Positions 6,401-9,143 of a stretch of DNA of 9,143 nt are shown here, one piece after another. Positions within the stretch are counted from its first letter, which is position 1; each line of letters begins with the position of its first letter. Both the position numbers and the translations under genes were made by a program. Source of the stretch: Ruminococcaceae bacterium UBA5397 (GTDB lineage: Bacteria > Bacillota > Clostridia > Oscillospirales > Acutalibacteraceae); assembly GCA_002411615.1 (NCBI GenBank), contig DHOF01000030.1, positions 3,552 through 12,694 on the forward strand, read 5' to 3'. A model generated the notes under the pieces. It was given only the letters and a program-made list of their open reading frames with translations. It was not told the DNA's origin and made no database searches.

Positions 6401-6779
6401 TAAAAAGCTGCGAATGAATGGCCTCTTGTTGGACGACCCAGGAATTCTTTCCGATATGGAGGAGGACGGGAAAGGAACTTATATTCCTGCTGCTTTAAAA
6501 AATGGGGCATCAACCGCAAAAAGCAGTGTCGTAAGCAGTAAGGATTTCGAGCTGATCCTCCAAAGTATTCGGAAAATGGTCAAGGAAATGGCGGAAGAAC
6601 TTCATCGGGGAAATGTGGAAGCGCAGCCTTTAAAAGACCGGGATACCACCTGTAAATGGTGTCCGTATGGGGCGGTGTGTATGACCGAGGAAGGAATGCC
6701 CGTTCGGGAAACAAAATCCAATGTATCCGTGACGGAAGCAGTCGAGATTTTGAGAAGGGAAGAACTAGATGAAACGTGA
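3432..6779 (+). CDS. addB: ATP-dependent helicase/deoxyribonuclease subunit B (AddB)
   Basis: AddB partners AddA to resect double-strand DNA ends up to Chi, preparing 3' tails for RecA. From ATG 3432 the protein has 1115 residues, close to the roughly 1160 of Bacillus AddB. Walker A GRSGSGKT is at 7-14, the degenerate motif II YIDGF has Asp199, and the family signature LGVCQGEFP is at 583-591. The C-terminal PD-(D/E)XK nuclease shows Asp903 (GKIDR), Asp920 and Lys922 (VDYKTGK), and Gln940 (LQMLIYL). Four cysteines, 763 plus 1074, 1077 and 1083 (CKWCPYGAVC), match the Fe-S cluster spacing of AddB. The start follows GGGTGA by 4 nt and gives the typical MLHLLLG N-terminus. The frame stays open upstream to an ATG at 3303, but that one lies inside spoIIR, before the terminator and promoter, and would add 43 unrelated residues. 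The 3' end overlaps addA by 11 nt. Confidence 0.95.
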   Translation: MLHLLLGRSGSGKTRTVQEELRKHAKNEEEKLFLLVPEQASFENERTILHELGPKDAQKIYVLSFSRLCDLLGRTYGAMAGRRLSAGGRIILMNMALEQVRDRLHFYRKNANGTELISALLQGESEFKMCRVSPEDLQKASLNAQTPNLKQKLSELSLILSSYGALVSQSYLDPQDDLTRAADLLEAHPFFENAVVYIDGFQSFTMQEYEILKFVIRQSKEVTVSLCADQLSDPEHGLGLFSFVRETAQKLIRLAKEGNVPVAAPAVLPQGKRFLSEDLAKLEANLYRGKREKTDKNAEHVHLYAAQNLYDEAQFAAATIRRFLVNGIYRCREIAVAARSLEPYRGILNAAFERYEIPFFMDEAQNITAQPLMRLTLSALKAVSSGFETEEILTCVKTNLLGIDENMQSQLENYCFVWQLSKSAWQTPFTMHPGGFVSKWTQEDQNLLAELNAVREKIITPMVHLREKTKDTDGKGMAKAVYEYLTEAGVQENLRNFADSLEKGGAPALADNTLRLWDLLMEILDQCAMTISERPISRTSFLELLRMVISESEMASIPQGLDEVTIGAANRIRMAKPKVVFLLGVCQGEFPQTPSSGGILSFSERLSLIDHGLPLSDPLSGVAVQERFLAYQMASAPSERLYVSWPINSSDGTQKQPSSLVSEISALFPHCPVQSEMTLPESYFASSKKAAFELLARRWNHKTAVESSLRELFSKTGEEARMNALEKASKREAAAFQNSENARKIFPKNMRVSATQIETYHQCRFRYFCRYGMNIEERRMAKLDALEYGSLMHYLLEHLFREIGAQKILKMGQKGLRENVDQQLLSYAQEKLGGAEAQTARFSWLLQRVAEAACVVIWHIAEELSQSRFLPTDFELPVGQSEIPGLKISLSDGGSVEVDGKIDRVDADEIDGNTYLRVVDYKTGKKMFRLSDILDGTNLQMLIYLAALCENGGSYWKNPKPAGILYMPADRPAFTASRKTDDETIQKDQNKKLRMNGLLLDDPGILSDMEEDGKGTYIPAALKNGASTAKSSVVSSKDFELILQSIRKMVKEMAEELHRGNVEAQPLKDRDTTCKWCPYGAVCMTEEGMPVRETKSNVSVTEAVEILRREELDET

Positions 6780-9143
6780 ATGGACAGATGCTCAAAGAGA
6801 TGCGATTGAAGCGCGCGGCGGACCGCTTCTAGTATCCGCGGCAGCAGGTTCTGGAAAGACCGCCGTCTTGGTGGAGCGGGTCATCAAAAGAATTACCGAT
6901 CCCAAAGATCCGATTGATGCCGATCGTCTTCTGGTTGTTACTTATACAAAGGCAGCAGCAGCCGAGATGCGTGGACGGATTGCAGACAAGCTTTCGGAAC
7001 TTCTGGAAGAGGAACCGGACAGCCTTTTTTTGCAAAGACAGCAACTGCTTTTATCAAGAGCGCATATCAGTACCGTACATAGCTTTTGTCAGGAACTTTT
7101 GCGGGAACATTTTTCTGCCGTAGGGATTTCACCGGATTTTCGAATTGCAGATGAAAGTGAACTTTTGGTTTTGCAGAATGAAACATTGGATCGAGTTCTC
7201 GATTCATTCTACGAAAAGAATGATCCTGTCTTTTATCAGCTGCTGGATGCGTTTTCAGCCGGGCGAGATGATCATCTGCTCCGAAACATTCTTTTTAAGC
7301 TATATGATTTTGTACGCAGCCACCCGTTTCCGTCTCGTTGGCTGCGGGAAAAAGCAGCCTTGTATGACTGTCAAACGATCGGACAGTCGGTTTGGGGAGA
7401 TGTCGTCCTACGATTTGCACAGCAGACGTTTTCTTATGCGATTTCCATAACACAGCATTCCATGAGACTTTTAGAATCAGCAGATGAAAAACTGAGGACT
7501 GCTTCCATGCCGGCTTTTTTGTCGGATCGGGAAATGCTGGAGACCCTTCTCAAAAGTCTTCAGAATGATTCTTGGGACGAATTTTCTCAGAAAATTCAAG
7601 CTGCTTTTTTTGAACGTCTTTCCACTCCGCGTGGGTATTCTGATGATTCTATTAAAATTGCAGTAGCAGAAAACCGAAAAGAAGTAAAATCTGGAATTGA
7701 AGATTTAAAAGCAATTTTTGCGATGTCGGAAGCGGAATGTCTGGAGGACTTGCAGGAGCTAAAACCGCTTGTCGAAAAATTGTTTGCTGTTTTGGAAGAG
7801 TTTCATACAGTGCTGCAGCAGAAAAAAGCAGAACGAAAAATGGCTGATTTTGGAGATTTGGAGCATTGGGCGTTGCAGCTTTTGGTCGAGGAGACGCCCG
7901 ATGGCTATCAGAAGACGCCTGCTGCCGAAGAAATTTCCAACCAGTTTGACGAAATTATGGTGGACGAATATCAGGATACAAATGAAACACAGGATCTGCT
8001 TTTTCGTGCTGTTTCCAAAGATGAGACGAATCTTTTTATGGTGGGGGATGTCAAACAAAGTATCTATAGCTTTCGTCAGGCAATGCCCGAACTTTTTCTT
8101 CGCAGGCGGGAAAAAAGCGCCGAATATCATAGAGATCATGCGCAGTTTCCCGCCTGTATCACACTGGACCGCAATTTTCGCAGCCGCTTTGGCATTACGG
8201 AATCCGTCAATTTCTTTTTCCGTCAGCTGATGAGTCGGGAAGTTGGACAGATGGAATATACCGAAAAAGAATCTTTGGTGTGTGGGGCAGAGTATCCGGA
8301 AAGAAAAGATCCTGCTTTGGAACTGGATGTTCTGCAATATTCCGCCGAAGAAACAGATCATTTTCTGGGAGCGGAATGCCGGCGGATTGCAGAAAAAATT
8401 TTTGAATGGACCGCAACGGATTCGGTGACACAAGACGGAAAGATGCGGCCTGCACAATATCGGGAAATCTGCATTTTACTGCGCAGTGCAAATCAATATG
8501 CGCCTATTTATGCGGAGGAATTGGGGAAATTGGGAATCCCTGCATGGGCGGATGCCGGAAAGGGATTCTTTGATGCACCGGAAGTACGGGCAGTGCTGTC
8601 CCTTTTGCAGACGATTGACAATCCACTCAATGATCTTTCTTTGCTTGCTCTTCTGATGGGGCCAATTGGCGGTTTTCGTCTGGATGAGATGGCAGGTATT
8701 CGCGCAGAAAGTAAAAACAGCTCTCTTTTTGCTTCTTTGCAAAAGGCTGCCGCAGAAGGAAACGAACGGATCGTCTCTTTTTTAAAACGGCTTTCCCTTT
8801 GGCGGAATTTTGCGGCTGCGCTTCCATCAGATCAGCTGATTGGAGCTTTATACGAAGAAACTGGTTATGCAGATCTTGTGCTTGCAATGGAAAATGGAAC
8901 GCAGCGTCTTGCAAATCTGCGCCTTTTGCAGGAACGGGCCAGATCGTATGAGGATAGCGGTCATAATGGGCTTTCCGGATTCCTTCGCTTTTTGGAACGA
9001 CTCAAAAACCAAGGGCAGGATATTCCAATGGCAGAGACACTCAGTGAAAGCGCTAATGTGGTGCGGATCATGAGTATCCATAAGAGCAAAGGACTCGAAT
9101 TCCCAATTGTGATTTTAGCGGGATGTTCCAGAAAATTTCATAC
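6769..9143 (+). CDS. addA: ATP-dependent helicase/nuclease subunit A (AddA), 3' end outside the window
   Basis: The RecB-like motor and nuclease subunit of AddAB, a 3'-5' superfamily 1A helicase that unwinds broken DNA ends. The window holds 791 codons plus two bases, open throughout with no frameshift. Family members have about 1200 residues, so roughly 400, including helicase motif VI and the C-terminal nuclease, lie beyond the edge. Visible motifs: Q motif WTDAQ (5-9); Walker A AAAGSGKT with Lys30; motif Ia VVTYTKAAAAEMR (56-68); Walker B/motif II VDEYQDT (398-404); motif III VGDVKQSIYSFR (425-436); motif IV LDRNFRSR (466-473); motif V SIHKSKGLEFP (769-779). The ATG at 6769 is preceded 8 nt upstream by AAGGGA (6755-6760) and lies inside the last codons of addB, so the subunits are probably made by coupled translation in matched amounts from the addB promoter. 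Confidence 0.95.
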   Translation, partial: MKREWTDAQRDAIEARGGPLLVSAAAGSGKTAVLVERVIKRITDPKDPIDADRLLVVTYTKAAAAEMRGRIADKLSELLEEEPDSLFLQRQQLLLSRAHISTVHSFCQELLREHFSAVGISPDFRIADESELLVLQNETLDRVLDSFYEKNDPVFYQLLDAFSAGRDDHLLRNILFKLYDFVRSHPFPSRWLREKAALYDCQTIGQSVWGDVVLRFAQQTFSYAISITQHSMRLLESADEKLRTASMPAFLSDREMLETLLKSLQNDSWDEFSQKIQAAFFERLSTPRGYSDDSIKIAVAENRKEVKSGIEDLKAIFAMSEAECLEDLQELKPLVEKLFAVLEEFHTVLQQKKAERKMADFGDLEHWALQLLVEETPDGYQKTPAAEEISNQFDEIMVDEYQDTNETQDLLFRAVSKDETNLFMVGDVKQSIYSFRQAMPELFLRRREKSAEYHRDHAQFPACITLDRNFRSRFGITESVNFFFRQLMSREVGQMEYTEKESLVCGAEYPERKDPALELDVLQYSAEETDHFLGAECRRIAEKIFEWTATDSVTQDGKMRPAQYREICILLRSANQYAPIYAEELGKLGIPAWADAGKGFFDAPEVRAVLSLLQTIDNPLNDLSLLALLMGPIGGFRLDEMAGIRAESKNSSLFASLQKAAAEGNERIVSFLKRLSLWRNFAAALPSDQLIGALYEETGYADLVLAMENGTQRLANLRLLQERARSYEDSGHNGLSGFLRFLERLKNQGQDIPMAETLSESANVVRIMSIHKSKGLEFPIVILAGCSRKFH

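Noticed and set aside
7759..8457. Open frames on both strands inside addA (minus 7759-8457, plus 7769-8230)
   Set aside because: The addA frame is continuous here through helicase motifs II, III and IV, so these are out-of-frame shadows and not evidence of a frameshift.
3432..9143. AGCGG occurrences as Chi sites for AddAB
   Set aside because: AGCGG is Chi in Bacillus, but the Chi sequence of this lineage is unknown and a 5-mer occurs often by chance; no strand bias can be judged from one window.
1..9143. Mobile elements, CRISPR arrays, tRNA or rRNA genes, riboswitches
   Set aside because: No transposase or integrase signature, spaced direct repeats, cloverleaf or recognisable riboswitch core was seen; the genes are typical chromosomal ones with uniform base use and short gaps.

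Overview
The window reads as the chromosome of an endospore-forming, low-to-mid GC Firmicute, most likely a clostridium of the Oscillospirales/Ruminococcaceae type. The basis is spoIIR (found only in endospore formers), the Firmicute addB-addA helicase-nuclease pair, an MEP-pathway ispE, strong purine-rich Shine-Dalgarno sites and AT-rich promoters. The genus assignment is inference; no ribosomal gene is present. All genes lie on the plus strand and no gene-free gap exceeds about 120 bases.

Region 1 (1-3368) is one transcriptional block. It opens with a terminator for an unseen upstream gene (10-49), then an extended -10 promoter (TGaTATAAT, 62-70). Next come an Lrp/AsnC-family regulator (122-607), a class I/II aminotransferase of the AlaT/YugH type overlapping it by 8 nt (600-1775), ispE 3 nt further on (1779-2645), and spoIIR (2722-3324). 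A strong 14-bp intrinsic terminator (3333-3368) closes the block. The regulator-aminotransferase pair resembles the alaR-alaT pair of Bacillus and probably controls alanine or another amino-acid transamination. IspE makes isoprenoid precursors. SpoIIR is the forespore-to-mother-cell signal that triggers sigma-E activation.

Region 2 (3369-9143) starts with a second extended -10 promoter sharing a 16-nt core with the first. It drives addB (3432-6779) and addA (from 6769, running off the window end). Together they encode the AddAB double-strand-break resection helicase-nuclease. AddB carries its Walker A, PD-(D/E)XK nuclease residues and all four Fe-S cysteines. The visible 791 residues of AddA carry UvrD/RecB-type helicase motifs I to V and no frameshift.

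The most interesting signal is the ispE-spoIIR junction (2646-2724). A sigma-F/sigma-G-like promoter (TGTATA-17-CATACTT) sits there, and its -10 region overlaps the 5' arm of an inverted repeat. The 3' arm covers the spoIIR Shine-Dalgarno and start codon. Read-through mRNA from the ispE operon could therefore hide the spoIIR start, while mRNA begun at the sporulation promoter would lack the 5' arm and be translatable. This is a hypothesis from sequence. Everything else appears to be ordinary, intact chromosomal genes; I saw no mobile element, CRISPR array or RNA gene.
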